Positions 37,801-45,927 of a DNA stretch of 64,000 bases are shown here, in pieces (the stretch's first letter is position 1; each line of letters starts with the position of its first letter). The stretch covers positions 4,960,157-5,024,156 of the forward strand of contig NZ_ARVW01000001.1 in assembly GCF_000384315.1 (NCBI RefSeq), written 5' to 3'. Made by a program: the position numbers and the translations under genes. The notes under the pieces are model-generated. The model had not been told where the DNA came from and did no database searches. It worked only from the letters and a program-made list of their open reading frames with translations. Source of the stretch: Amycolatopsis nigrescens CSC17Ta-90. Its GTDB lineage: Bacteria; Actinomycetota; Actinomycetes; Mycobacteriales; Pseudonocardiaceae.

Positions 37801-38571
37801 CCGCTCGGCGAACAACCTCTTCGCGGTCCGCTCCAGCCTGGCGACCTCGCGGCTCTCCTGCCCGAAGCCCTTCACCACGCGGACCCCGGTGACCGTCTCC
37901 TCCACGTGCTGGGCGAGATCCGCGGCCCGCTGCTGCGCCGACCAGGTGGCCGGGAAGAGCCGTTTGCGGCTGAGCGCCACCACGATCGCCACCCCCGGCG
38001 CCACCACCAGCGCGATCAGGGTGAGCACCGGGGACAGCCACAGCATCGCGCCGAGCGCGAGCAGCGCGAACATGACCGAGCCGGCCGAAAGCGGGACCTG
38101 CATCAGGATGGTGGTGACCAGCTGCAGGTCGCTGATCGCGCGCGAGGCCACCTGGCCGGTGCGCAGCGCGTCCTGCTTGCCGCCGTCCAGCCGGGAGACC
38201 GCGCCGAACACCGCTTGCCGCAGATCGTGCTGGACGTCCAGGGCGAGCCGGCCGCCGAGATAGCGGCGGGCGAAGGCGGAACCGAAGCTCAGTACCTGCA
38301 GGCCGATCAGCGCGGCCACCAGCATGCCGAGGCGCGAGGTGTGCCCGGCCACCGCGTCGTCCACCGCGACCTTCACCAGCAGCGGGCCGGCCGCCTGCAG
38401 GCCGACCCCGACCACCGCCGCGCCGAGCGAGAGCAGCACCAGCGCGCGATGCCGCCAGCACGCCGCGGACAGCCGCCGGATCCAGCCGGCCCGCGGCGGT
38501 GGCGGCGGGGCGGCTGCCGGTGCCGCGGCGTCCGGCTGGACGCGTTCTGGTGCAGTGCGCAGTTCGGTCAC
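34825..38571 (-). CDS. Fused double ABC exporter (two TMD-NBD halves), Rv0194-like
   Basis: A 1248-residue full-length exporter. The first half has a transmembrane domain (about residues 30-320) and NBD1 with GTAGSGKS, LSGGQRQRLGLARAL and VLLLDDATSAVD; the second has a transmembrane domain (about 690-985) and NBD2 with GATGAGKST, LSAGQRQLVALARAEL and ILLLDEATAALD. The catalytic Glu after Walker B is Asp in NBD1, and the signature of NBD2 is LSAGQ, so one of the two ATP sites is degenerate, as in asymmetric heterodimeric exporters. The fusion resembles mycobacterial Rv0194 (drug efflux). Substrate unknown. The two halves are joined by an acidic linker near residues 595-670. Confidence 0.87.
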   Translation of the reverse strand: MTELRTAPERVQPDAAAPAAAPPPPPRAGWIRRLSAACWRHRALVLLSLGAAVVGVGLQAAGPLLVKVAVDDAVAGHTSRLGMLVAALIGLQVLSFGSAFARRYLGGRLALDVQHDLRQAVFGAVSRLDGGKQDALRTGQVASRAISDLQLVTTILMQVPLSAGSVMFALLALGAMLWLSPVLTLIALVVAPGVAIVVALSRKRLFPATWSAQQRAADLAQHVEETVTGVRVVKGFGQESREVARLERTAKRLFAERLRAARLAALPTATTAALPAAGQVAVLAVGGVLALRGDVSLGTFLAFATYVTALIGPARMLSSLVVQAQLTRAGADRVHELIDAQPEVRDAPDALPLPDGPLGVELRDVQFGYTRSEPVLNGLSLRAEPGETLALVGTAGSGKSTISLLLPRFYDAHAGSVRLGGLDVREVRLAELRRAIGVVFEEAFLFSSSVRDNIAYGRPDAGDEEVFAAARAAEADEFIRALPDGYDTLVGERGLTLSGGQRQRLGLARALITDPRVLLLDDATSAVDTVTEAAIHDTLRSVTAGRTTLLVAHRRSTLALADRIAVLDEGQVVDVGTAAELEARCPLFRDLVSGPGEGVEEVHRHDCVQQADTGITPELWPPEAENSAANASGSGLTDGTGESVDVPPTQELLDGVRNLPPATDRPAMDVPDVTAPDPAFRLSGLLRPVRWLLVAVVALVAADALAAIALPALYQQGVDKGVRAGVESVIWLTAGIGAVVIALDWLVVMAQTRLTARSGETVLYSLRVRSYAHLQRLGLDYYERELSGKIMTRMTTDVDALSTFLQTGLASAVVSLLTLVGISGALLITDPGLALYALAVLPVLIAATVVFRRLSSAAYTEARERVSVVNADMQENINGLRVAQAYSREARSAEAFASRSDAYRRSRLRAQRYVATYFPLVTLLSGIAEAIVLLAGAGRVADGTLSPGVLLAFLLYLGLFFSPIQQLSSVFDGYQQARVGLRRIAELLRTPSSVPATENPVAMPRRLRGEVGFDDVEFRYPETESRALADVSLEVPAGQTVALVGATGAGKSTAVKLVARFYDVTGGTVRVDGVDIRDYDLTALRGRMGVVPQEAHLFTGTVADNVRYGRPSATDAEVEAAVRSVGALAGVAALPSGFRQPVGERGRSLSAGQRQLVALARAELVDPDILLLDEATAALDPSTESAVLRATEQLVRRRTTFVVAHRLATAARADRIVVLDHGRIVEHGTHTELLAAGGHYARLWQLGS

Positions 38572-38613
38572 TTCACCAGGCTATTCGCCCACCCCGACAT
38601 CTTTTCTTCCTGA

Positions 38614-38670
38614 ATGCAGCGAAGGCCACCTTCACTGCGTTGGACGCAGGCAAGGTGGCCTTCGCTGCAT
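38614..38670. terminator. Family D palindrome, copy D2 (nested stems)
   Basis: Outer arms ATGCAGCGAAGGCCACCTT and AAGGTGGCCTTCGCTGCAT (19 bp, perfect), inner stem CTGCGT with ACGCAG. Eight bases after the stop of the minus-strand ABC-2 permease gene and 43 bases before the exporter start; one of two family members at a tandem rather than convergent junction. Confidence 0.8.
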
Positions 38671-38678
38671 GGGACAGG

Positions 38679-39563
38679 TCAGGTGATGTCGCGTTTTTGG
38701 TTGGCGGCCCAGCCGCCGACGAAGAACACCATGGTCCAGGCGAAGAAGATCAACGCCGACGCCCACCAGGAGAACGCGCCCGGCGCACCCGCGATGTACT
38801 GCAGGAACCACTGCGTCTCGTCGTCCAGCCCCGGCACCTTCACCCCGGCCGCGCCGAACGCCTCCGCGCCGATCGCGCCGACGATCCCGTTCACCGTGCC
38901 GTTCGGCAGCACCCCGCCGAGCCAGGTGATGTCCATCCAGCCGAAGCTGACGAACACCAGCACGTTCTCCACCACCAGCATGTAGATGGTCAGCGTGATC
39001 ACACTGCCGACCACGCTGTTCCACACCGCGCCGACACCGATCCCGAACAGCGTCGCCAGCACGGTCGCCAGCACACCGGCGCCGAGCACGCCCAGCCACT
39101 GCGAGGCGCTCGGCAGCCGCTCACCGGACACCGTCAGCACCGTGCCGAGGCTGGCCGCGCCCACGATCACCACGCCGTAGATCGCACCCCAGGCGATGTA
39201 GGTGATCATCTTCGCGGTCAGCGCGGAAACCCGGTTCGGCGCGGTGAGGAAGGTCGTGGTGATCGTCTTCTTGCTGTACTCACCGGCCAGCGCGAACACG
39301 CCGAAGATCACCGGGAACATCGTGCCGATGTTCACCCCGTGCCCCAGCGCCAGCAGGCCCACCGGCAGCTCACCGGCCTGGATGCCGAGCGCGCCGGTGA
39401 TCTCCCTGGTGTCCGAACTGCCGAGGAAGTCGCTGAAGTCGTTGGTGACCGCACCCCAGCCCAGCGCGAACAGGAAACCGAAGAGCACGGCCGGGATCAT
39501 CAGACCCCACCAGCTCTTCGTGGTCAGCGTCTTGCGGAACTCCGCCTTGATCAGGTTGCCCAT
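38679..39563 (-). CDS. ABC-2 type transporter permease
   Basis: A 294-residue membrane protein with about six transmembrane segments. The N-terminal cytoplasmic helix NLIKAEFRKTLTTKSWWGLMI is the typical amphipathic connecting helix of ABC-2 permeases, followed by PAVLFGFLFALGW, IGTMFPVIFGVFALAGEYSKKTITTTFL and several hydrophobic spans, ending WTMVFFVGGWAANQKRDIT. ATG 39561-39563 overlaps the stop of the ATPase gene by one base (TGATG), so the two subunits are translationally coupled. The substrate is unknown. Confidence 0.85.
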   Translation of the reverse strand: MGNLIKAEFRKTLTTKSWWGLMIPAVLFGFLFALGWGAVTNDFSDFLGSSDTREITGALGIQAGELPVGLLALGHGVNIGTMFPVIFGVFALAGEYSKKTITTTFLTAPNRVSALTAKMITYIAWGAIYGVVIVGAASLGTVLTVSGERLPSASQWLGVLGAGVLATVLATLFGIGVGAVWNSVVGSVITLTIYMLVVENVLVFVSFGWMDITWLGGVLPNGTVNGIVGAIGAEAFGAAGVKVPGLDDETQWFLQYIAGAPGAFSWWASALIFFAWTMVFFVGGWAANQKRDIT

Positions 39564-40660
39564 CAGCGCTGGCCTCCCCACTGGTCGTGCTGGCCAGGCT
39601 GCTGATAACCCGGCGGTGGGGTCTGCGGCTGGTAACCGGGCGGCGGCTGCTGTTGATACTGCTGCGGCTGCTGATAGCCGGGCGGCGGCCCCTGGGGCGG
39701 CCCGCCCCAGCCGCCCTGCTGCGGCGGCTGACCGTACGGCGGCTGCGGAGCCGCGTACTGACCCTGGGTGAGCTGGAAGAACAGCCGCTCCAGATCGGCC
39801 CGCTCCTCCTGCATCCCGTACAGCGCGACCCCGGCCTTCGACGCCAGGTCACCGATCTGCTGCACGGTCGCGCCGACCACCGAAACCCGGCCGTCCGGCG
39901 CCGGCTCCACCTGGGTGAAACCGGCCTCCTGCAACGCCTTCACCAACGCGCCCGCGTCCGCCGGCTGCACCAGCACCCTGGACTGCTGGCTCCCGCGCAG
40001 CTGGTCCAACGAGCCGTAGTACCTGGTCATCCCCGCACTGATGATGACGACCTGGTCGATGGTCTGCTCCACCTCACTGAGCAGGTGGCTCGACACCAGC
40101 ACGGTGCGACCCTCCCGCGCGTAAGCACGGAGGAAGTTCCGCAGCCAGACGATGCCCTCCGGGTCCAGCCCGTTCGCCGGCTCGTCCAGCACCAGCACCT
40201 GCGGGTTGCCAAGCAGCGCCGTGGCCAGCGCCAGCCGCTGCCGCATACCCAGCGAGAAATCGCCGGCCTTGCGGTTCGCGGCCGAGGACAGTCCCACCAG
40301 CCCCAGCACCTCGTCCGCCCGCTGATCCGGCACCCCGATCGCGGCGGCGTACACCAGCAGATGGTTCCTGGCCGTCCGCTTCGGGTGGAAGCCCTCGTTC
40401 TCCAGCACCGAGCCCACCACCCGCGCCGGATGCCCCAGCTGATCGTGCGGACGCCCGTTGATCGTCGCGGTACCTGCACTCGGCGTGACCAACCCGAGCA
40501 GCATCCGCAACGTAGTGGTCTTACCGGCCCCGTTCGGCCCGAGGAACCCGGTCACCGACCCCGGCTCCACGGTGAAGCTGAGGTTCTGCACCGCCGCGAC
40601 CGGGCCGAACCGCTTGCTGAGGTTCTGCACGGAAATGCGGCCGCTTCCGTCGTGCTGCAC
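39563..40660 (-). CDS. ABC-2 transporter ATP-binding protein with Pro/Gln/Gly-rich tail
   Basis: A 365-residue ATPase. Walker A GPNGAGKTTTLRMLLGL near residue 41, Q-loop LENEGFHPKRTARNHL, signature FSLGMRQRLALATALL, Walker B VLVLDEPANGLDPEG and switch His SSHLLSEVEQ. After about residue 295 there is a low-complexity tail of repeated PPPGYQQP, QQPPPGYQPQ and GQ units, probably disordered; its role is unknown. GTG 40658-40660 with GGAGGCAAC was chosen; the track upstream is open but leaves the family N-terminus. First gene of the two-gene operon. Confidence 0.86.
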   Translation of the reverse strand: MQHDGSGRISVQNLSKRFGPVAAVQNLSFTVEPGSVTGFLGPNGAGKTTTLRMLLGLVTPSAGTATINGRPHDQLGHPARVVGSVLENEGFHPKRTARNHLLVYAAAIGVPDQRADEVLGLVGLSSAANRKAGDFSLGMRQRLALATALLGNPQVLVLDEPANGLDPEGIVWLRNFLRAYAREGRTVLVSSHLLSEVEQTIDQVVIISAGMTRYYGSLDQLRGSQQSRVLVQPADAGALVKALQEAGFTQVEPAPDGRVSVVGATVQQIGDLASKAGVALYGMQEERADLERLFFQLTQGQYAAPQPPYGQPPQQGGWGGPPQGPPPGYQQPQQYQQQPPPGYQPQTPPPGYQQPGQHDQWGGQR

Positions 40661-40967
40661 GTTGCCTCCTCCCGTATCTAGCGCCGACGGTCGCCGACGA
40701 TGTTGCTGAGCGGACATCCTGCCTCACTCCGACGCGGCGGGTGCGCAGGAGGTGCCAAGTCGCCGAGAGCGACCTTCGTCACCATCTGGTGCGAAAAGTT
40801 CCCCGGGCCAGACCCAGCCGCCCACCCCGGGTTTCCGGCAAAACCCCAGGTCCAGGCGTTTGATCTGGCTGGATCACAGAACTCGAGCACGATCTGTGAA
40901 GAAGTATTTCTGACAAGTTGCGCCCCCCGTGCAGCGAACTCGCGAGTTATTACCTAAGCTAGTACTC

Positions 40968-41119
40968 GGCGGCCCGCTCCCAGTGACCCCCAGGCTGGTT
41001 GAGCGGGCCGCCCTAGCCTCTCCCCTGTTCGGGGATAGAGCCCCCTTCCCGAGTAGCTAGGGGCCCATCATGTTGGGGGGCCGAGCCCCCCAAACCCCCC
41101 GCGGTGCGAGCTCCGCACC
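40968..41119. other. Cluster of four hairpins in a 626-base divergent intergenic region
   Basis: Between the ABC-2 ATPase and the MFS gene (40661-41286) no gene is seen, but four stems occur in a row: GGCGGCCCGCTC/GAGCGGGCCGCC (40968-41012, 12 bp), CCCC/GGGG (41022-41034), TTGGGGGGC/GCCCCCCAA with a three-base loop (41073-41093) and GGTGCG/CGCACC (41103-41119). No reading frame here is convincing. Strong terminator-like stems with no gene reading into them could mark the end of an unannotated RNA. Confidence 0.55.
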
Positions 41120-41286
41120 TTGACGGCGTGGGCGCGGAGGGTGGGGACTAGCGCCAGTTCAGGGGACCGTTCCGTGTGTCCGTTCGATGAGTGGGCTTGG
41201 GGTGTTCGCTGGGCGGGAAATGGGGTGCACGGGGGAAGGGGCGGCCGTAGGTTGTGGGGGACTCATACGGTGTACGAGGGGGAAAG

Positions 41287-42843
41287 ATGGCGCAGGAAGT
41301 TGGGGTGGAGGCTGTCCAGGGGGAGAGTCGGGGGCATCCGCGGCGGTGGGTGATTTTGGCGGTGCTGTGCCTGGCATTGCTGGTCGTGCTGCTGGACAAC
41401 ACGGTGCTCAGCGTGGCGATTCCGTCCATCACCGACTCCCTGCACGCCAGCACCTCCGACGTGCAGTGGATGATCAACGCCTACTCGCTGGTGCTGGCCG
41501 GGCTGCTGATGACCACCGGCTCGCTGGCCGACCGGCTCGGCCGCAAACGCGCACTCCTGTTCGGCGTCGCGCTGTTCACCGCCGGCTCCGCGGTGGCTGC
41601 CTTCTCCGAGACCTCAACGCAGTTGATCATCGCCCGCGCCGGCATGGGCGTCGGCGCCGCGTTCCTGATGCCCGGCACGCTGGCCGTGCTGATGCAGATC
41701 TTCGACGAGAAGGAACGGCCGAAGGCGATCGCGGCCTGGACCGCGGTCGCGTCCATGGGCCTCGCGCTCGGCCCGGTGATCGGCGGCGTGCTGCTGGACC
41801 ACTTCTGGTGGGGTTCCGTCTTCTTGATCAACATTCCGGTCGGCGCGGTGGCAATCGTGGCGATGGTGCTGCTGGTGCCGGAATCGCGGGACCCGATGAC
41901 CAGGAAACCGGACATCCCGGGGGTGCTGCTGTCCATCGTGATGGGGGTCGGCCTCGTCTACGCGGTGATCTCCGTGCCGGAACACGGCTGGGGTTCGGCG
42001 AACGTGCTGGTCCCGCTGGTGTTCGGGGTGTTGGCGCTGACCGGTTTCGTGCTCTGGGAACGCCGCGCCGAAGACCCCATGCTGGACATGACCCTGTTCG
42101 CCAACCCCCAGTTCACCGGCGCCGTCGCCGGTGGCGCGCTGACCGCGTTCGCGATGGGCGGCTCACTATTCCTGTTCACCCAGTACCTGCAGTTCGTGCT
42201 CGGTTACAGCCCGCTGCAGGCCGGGTTCGCGGTGATGCCGATGGCGCTGAGCCTGCTGCTGGTCACCCCGTTCAGCCCGCGGGTCAGCGCCCGCCTCGGC
42301 GTGCCGCTGACACTGGCGGTCGGGCTCGGCGTGATGGGCGCCGGGCTACTCGCGCTGAGCTTCGTCGGCACGGACAGCGGTTACTGGCCGACACTGACCG
42401 GGCTGGTGCTCATCGGCGGTGGTGTCGGCATCGCCATGCCCGCGTCGGCGAACGCGCTGATGGGCGCGATCCCGCCGCAGCGCGCCGGAATCGCCTCCGG
42501 GTTGACCTCGACCCTGCAGGAGTTCGGCAACGCGCTCGGCGTCGCCATCCTGGGCAGCCTGATGTCCGCGCAGTTCGCCGCCCATCTGCCGGAGCTGCTG
42601 CCGGACGGGGTGGAGCATTCGGTCGGGCTCGCGCTCGGCGCCGCGGCACAGGCGCCGGATGCGGCGTCGGTGGTGCACTCGGTACGGGACGCCTTCGTGT
42701 CCGGCATCTCGCTGAGCCTGACCTGCGGCGCCGCCGCGGCCGTGGCCGCCGGCCTGGTCGCCTGGGCTCTGCTGCGCCGGGGCCAGGGCGGGCACCCCGA
42801 TAAGCTGGCCGAATCTGTTCAGGACGGTGTGCACAGGGAGTGA
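41287..42843 (+). CDS. MFS drug transporter, DHA2 family (EmrB/QacA type)
   Basis: A 518-residue proton-coupled exporter with 14 predicted transmembrane segments. Motif C-like LLDNTVLSVAIPSI in segment 1, motif A GSLADRLGRKRALLFGVALF, and the TAVASMGLALGPVIGGVLL segment 5 motif are all present, along with NPQFTGAVAGGALTAFAMGGSLFLFTQYLQ in the second half. The exported compound is unknown. ATG 41287 follows GGGGGAAAG. The TetR gene starts four bases after its stop, which suggests the pump is controlled by that repressor. Confidence 0.9.
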   Translation: MAQEVGVEAVQGESRGHPRRWVILAVLCLALLVVLLDNTVLSVAIPSITDSLHASTSDVQWMINAYSLVLAGLLMTTGSLADRLGRKRALLFGVALFTAGSAVAAFSETSTQLIIARAGMGVGAAFLMPGTLAVLMQIFDEKERPKAIAAWTAVASMGLALGPVIGGVLLDHFWWGSVFLINIPVGAVAIVAMVLLVPESRDPMTRKPDIPGVLLSIVMGVGLVYAVISVPEHGWGSANVLVPLVFGVLALTGFVLWERRAEDPMLDMTLFANPQFTGAVAGGALTAFAMGGSLFLFTQYLQFVLGYSPLQAGFAVMPMALSLLLVTPFSPRVSARLGVPLTLAVGLGVMGAGLLALSFVGTDSGYWPTLTGLVLIGGGVGIAMPASANALMGAIPPQRAGIASGLTSTLQEFGNALGVAILGSLMSAQFAAHLPELLPDGVEHSVGLALGAAAQAPDAASVVHSVRDAFVSGISLSLTCGAAAAVAAGLVAWALLRRGQGGHPDKLAESVQDGVHRE

Positions 42844-42847
42844 GTAG

Positions 42848-43588
42848 GTGGCCGACGGCGGCGGGAAACCTCGGCTGGACAGCGTCTGGCTGTCCGGCGA
42901 CGACGAGACCCGGCCGCGGATCGGCAGAAACGCCGGCCTCACCCGTGCCCAGCTGGTCACGGCGGCGATCCGGATGCTGGACACCGACGGGCTTTCCGCG
43001 CTGTCCATGCGGCGGCTCGCGGTCGAGCTCGGGGCCGCGCCGATGTCGCTGTACTGGTACGTGCCCACCAAGAGCGCGCTGTTGGAGTACGCGCTCGACG
43101 AGGCGCTCGGCGGCCTTCAGGTGGAGCGGGCACAGGACGGGGACTGGGGGCGGTGCTGCGAGAAGTTCGCGCACGATCTGCGCCGGGTGCTGCGGTCCCG
43201 GCCCTGGATGACCCAGCTGATCGGCACCTACGCGCTGATCGGGCCGAACGCGCGGCGGCTGTCCGAGGCGCTGCTCACCACGGTCGAGGCCGGCGGCTTC
43301 CGCCCGCCGCACGCCTACCGGGCGCTCAGCACCCTGCTCAACTACGTGGTCGGGTTCGCCGCGGACGAGGTCAAGTGGCTGGAGAAACTGCGCAACGCCG
43401 GGCTCGACGAGGAAGCGTTGTACGCCCAGTGGGTTCCGCCGTTCCTGGACGTCATCGGCGACCGCTACCCGAAGCTGCGGGCGAACCTGGTGGCGAGCCG
43501 CTCCGCCGACTGGGACGACCAGTTCTCCTTCGGCCTCGGCTGCATGGTCGACGGCCTCCGCGCCAGCGCCGCCCACAACGGCAAATAG
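42848..43588 (+). CDS. TetR-family repressor with TetR-type C-terminal domain
   Basis: A 246-residue regulator. The helix-turn-helix LTRAQLVTAAIRMLDTDGLSALSMRRLAVELGAAPMSLYWYVPTKSALL lies at residues 31-77, and the longer C-terminal domain (FAHDLRRVLRSRPWMTQLIGTYALIGPNARRLSEALL) is of the TetR_C class. It is co-transcribed with the MFS pump and probably controls it; no clear palindrome was found immediately before the pump. GTG 42848 is four bases after the MFS stop. Its final Gly-Lys-stop lies in palindrome A4. Confidence 0.85.
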   Translation: MADGGGKPRLDSVWLSGDDETRPRIGRNAGLTRAQLVTAAIRMLDTDGLSALSMRRLAVELGAAPMSLYWYVPTKSALLEYALDEALGGLQVERAQDGDWGRCCEKFAHDLRRVLRSRPWMTQLIGTYALIGPNARRLSEALLTTVEAGGFRPPHAYRALSTLLNYVVGFAADEVKWLEKLRNAGLDEEALYAQWVPPFLDVIGDRYPKLRANLVASRSADWDDQFSFGLGCMVDGLRASAAHNGK

Positions 43589-43601
43589 CCGACTTTTTGC
43601 C
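43580..43601. terminator. Family A palindrome, copy A4
   Basis: Arms GGCAAATAG and CTTTTTGCC around CCGA; one mismatch in the right arm. GGC AAA TAG (43580-43588) encodes the Gly-Lys-stop of the TetR gene. Family B copy B3 follows 13 bases later. Confidence 0.8.
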
Positions 43602-43614
43602 CGGTACGAAACGA

Positions 43615-43663
43615 GCCCAACGTGACGTTTGGCCAATAGAACGAGCCAAACGTCACGTTGGGC
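43615..43663. terminator. Family B palindrome, copy B3
   Basis: Perfect 19-bp arms GCCCAACGTGACGTTTGGC and GCCAAACGTCACGTTGGGC around the loop CAATAGAACGA. Almost identical, loop included, to the reverse complement of B1. It ends nine bases before the ald stop. Confidence 0.83.
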
Positions 43664-43672
43664 CGGTGCGGG

Positions 43673-44788
43673 TCAGGCGAGGACGGTGGATAGGGGGGTG
43701 GCGGGGAGGCCGTGCGCCACGGCGACCGGCTCGTTGGTGAGCGCGCCGTCGTGCGTGTTCAGGCCCTTCGCCAGTGCGCCGTCCGCCCGCAGCGCGGCCT
43801 GCCAGCCGTGCTCGGCGAGCTGCACCGCGTAGGGCAGCGTGACGTTGGTGAGGCCGTAGGTGGACGTCCTCGGCACCGCGCCGGGCATGTTCGCCACGCA
43901 GTAGAACACCGAGTCGTGCACCTGGTAGGTGGGCTCGTCGTGGGTGGTCGGCCGGGAGTCGGCGAAGCAGCCGCCCTGGTCGATCGCGATGTCCACCAGC
44001 ACGCTGCCCGGCTTCATCCGGGACACGAGAGCGTTGGACACCAGCTTCGGCGCCTTCGCGCCGGGCACCAGCACCGCGCCGATCACCAGGTCGGCCTCCA
44101 GCACGGACTGCTCGACGGCGAGCGCGTTGGAGGTGACGGTGCGGATCCGACCGTTGAAGTCGTTGTCGATCTGGCGCAGCCGGTCCACGTTGGTGTCCAG
44201 GATCTCCACGTCGGAGCCGAGGCCGAGGGCGACCCTGGCCGCGTTCAGCCCGGCCACCCCGCCGCCGATCACGGAGACGCGCGCCGGGTGCACGCCGGGA
44301 ATGCCGCCGGGCAGCACGCCGCGGCCGCCGCTCGGCTTCATCAGCGCGTACGCGCCGACCTGCGGGGCGAGCCGGCCGGCCACCTCGGACATCGGGGCCA
44401 GCAGCGGCAGCGCGCCGTTGTCCTTCTGCACGGTCTCGTAGGCGATCGCGGTGGTGCCGGCGGCGAGCAGCGCGTCGGTCAGCGGCCGGTCCGCGGCGAT
44501 GTGCAGGTAGGTGAACAGCACCTGGTCGCGCCGCAGCCGCGGGTACTCCTCGGCGATCGGCTCCTTTACCTTGAGCACGAGTTCGCCCTGCGCCCAGATC
44601 TCCTCGGCGGTGGCCAGCACCTTGGCGCCGGCTTCGACGTACTCGTGGTCGGCGATCGACGAGCCGAGACCGGCGCCGGCCTCCACGAAGACGTCGTGTC
44701 CTCTGCCGGTCAGCTCGTGGACGCCGGCCGGGGTCAGGGCGACCCGGTACTCGTGCTTCTTGATCTCACGGGGGACGGCGATGCGCAC
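43673..44788 (-). CDS. ald: Alanine dehydrogenase
   Basis: A 371-residue NAD-dependent enzyme interconverting alanine and pyruvate plus ammonia. Substrate-site Lys in LVLKVKEP near residue 75 and His in TYLHIAAD near 96 are present, as are [22 protein letters not shown] and the NAD-binding [30 protein letters not shown]. The length is exactly that of the hexameric bacterial enzymes. ATG 44786-44788 ([10 protein letters not shown]). It is divergent from the quinone-reductase-like gene across 182 bases; no AldR-type regulator is adjacent and no clear operator was identified. Confidence 0.95.
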   Translation of the reverse strand: MRIAVPREIKKHEYRVALTPAGVHELTGRGHDVFVEAGAGLGSSIADHEYVEAGAKVLATAEEIWAQGELVLKVKEPIAEEYPRLRRDQVLFTYLHIAADRPLTDALLAAGTTAIAYETVQKDNGALPLLAPMSEVAGRLAPQVGAYALMKPSGGRGVLPGGIPGVHPARVSVIGGGVAGLNAARVALGLGSDVEILDTNVDRLRQIDNDFNGRIRTVTSNALAVEQSVLEADLVIGAVLVPGAKAPKLVSNALVSRMKPGSVLVDIAIDQGGCFADSRPTTHDEPTYQVHDSVFYCVANMPGAVPRTSTYGLTNVTLPYAVQLAEHGWQAALRADGALAKGLNTHDGALTNEPVAVAHGLPATPLSTVLA

Positions 44789-44970
44789 TGCTGCCTCCAG
44801 CTGTAATGGACGTGGTGCTGCCCACGGTGAACCACTCGTACGGCGGTGTCATCGTGCTGAGAGAACAGTCTTGTCCGGCATCTCTGGTCGTCGCAGCACA
44901 AACTCTTGACCTCTACCCAACTGGAGATCGCAGGCTGTGTTCGGCAAATGATGCAGACGAGAGGGACTTC

Positions 44971-45927
44971 ATGCGCGCGGTTTGGTTGCACGAGTTCGGC
45001 GGCCCCGAGGTACTGGTGCCCGGTGAGGCGCCGGACCCGGTCGCGGGGCCGGGGCAGGTGGTGATCGAGGTCGCGTTCGTGAACGTCACCTTCGTGGAGA
45101 CGCAGTTCCGCGCCAGCGGGCAGGGGCCGTTCCGGCCCGAGCTGCCGATGATCCCCGGGAACGGGGTCGGTGGGGTGATCAGCGCGATCGGGGACGGGGT
45201 TGATCCCGGCCTGCTCGGCAAGCGGGTGGTCAGCTCGCTGCGTGGTTCCGGCGGGTATGCCGAACGCGTGGCGGTGGACGCCGGCCAGCCGGTGGAGGTG
45301 CCGGGAGGCCTCGATCTCGATCTCGCGGTCGCCCTGCTCGCCGACGGCCGCACGGCGAGCATGCTGGTCGACCGGGCCGGGCTGACCGGTGGGGAACGGG
45401 TGCTCGTCGAGGCCGCGGCGGGCGGGGTCGGCAGCGTGCTGGTCCAGCTGGCCAAGGCGGCGGGGGCCACGGTGGTGGCCGCGGCCGGCGGTGCGCACAA
45501 GCTGGAGCTGGCCGCCGACCTCGGCGCCGAGCATGTCGTCGACTACCGGAAGCCGGACTGGACCGACCGGGTGCGCGAAGCCGTCGGCGGAGTGGACGTG
45601 GTCTTCGACGGCGTTGGCGGCGAGATCGGCGCGGCGGCCTTCGAGCTCGTCGAGCGCGGTGGCCGGATGTTCAGCTACGGACTGGCCAGTGGCAGCTGGG
45701 CGGAGATCCCCGAAGCGGCGGCCGAAGCCCGTGGGGTGACGGTCGGCGCTCCGGCGGCATCGACGCCGGAGGAGCTGCGCGGTTTCGTGCAGAGCGCGCT
45801 GGCCAAGGCGGACGCGGGCGCGCTGCGGCCGGTGATCGGGCAGCGCTTCTCGCTGGACAAGGCCGCGGACGCGCATGCGGCGATCGCGTCGCGGGGCACC
45901 GTGGGCAAGACCCTGCTGGTGCCGTGA
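44971..45927 (+). CDS. Zinc-independent medium-chain dehydrogenase/reductase (NADPH:quinone reductase type)
   Basis: A 318-residue MDR enzyme. GroES-like domain with PGEAPDPVAGPGQVVIEVAFVNV and MIPGNGVGGVISAIG; cofactor domain VLVEAAAGGVGSVLVQLAKAAGATVVAAAGG (AAxGGVG motif of NADPH-dependent quinone reductases), HVVDYRKPDW, and the ending GTVGKTLLV. The zinc ligands of alcohol dehydrogenases are absent. Start ATG 44971 with GAGAGGGAC upstream. It overlaps the next gene by four bases; substrate unknown. Confidence 0.87.
   Translation: MRAVWLHEFGGPEVLVPGEAPDPVAGPGQVVIEVAFVNVTFVETQFRASGQGPFRPELPMIPGNGVGGVISAIGDGVDPGLLGKRVVSSLRGSGGYAERVAVDAGQPVEVPGGLDLDLAVALLADGRTASMLVDRAGLTGGERVLVEAAAGGVGSVLVQLAKAAGATVVAAAGGAHKLELAADLGAEHVVDYRKPDWTDRVREAVGGVDVVFDGVGGEIGAAAFELVERGGRMFSYGLASGSWAEIPEAAAEARGVTVGAPAASTPEELRGFVQSALAKADAGALRPVIGQRFSLDKAADAHAAIASRGTVGKTLLVP

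Noticed and set aside
40661..41286. tRNA or other structured RNA gene in the long gap
   Set aside because: No D-arm/T-arm consensus (GTTCGA-type loop with paired stem) or CCA end was found; only hairpins are recorded.
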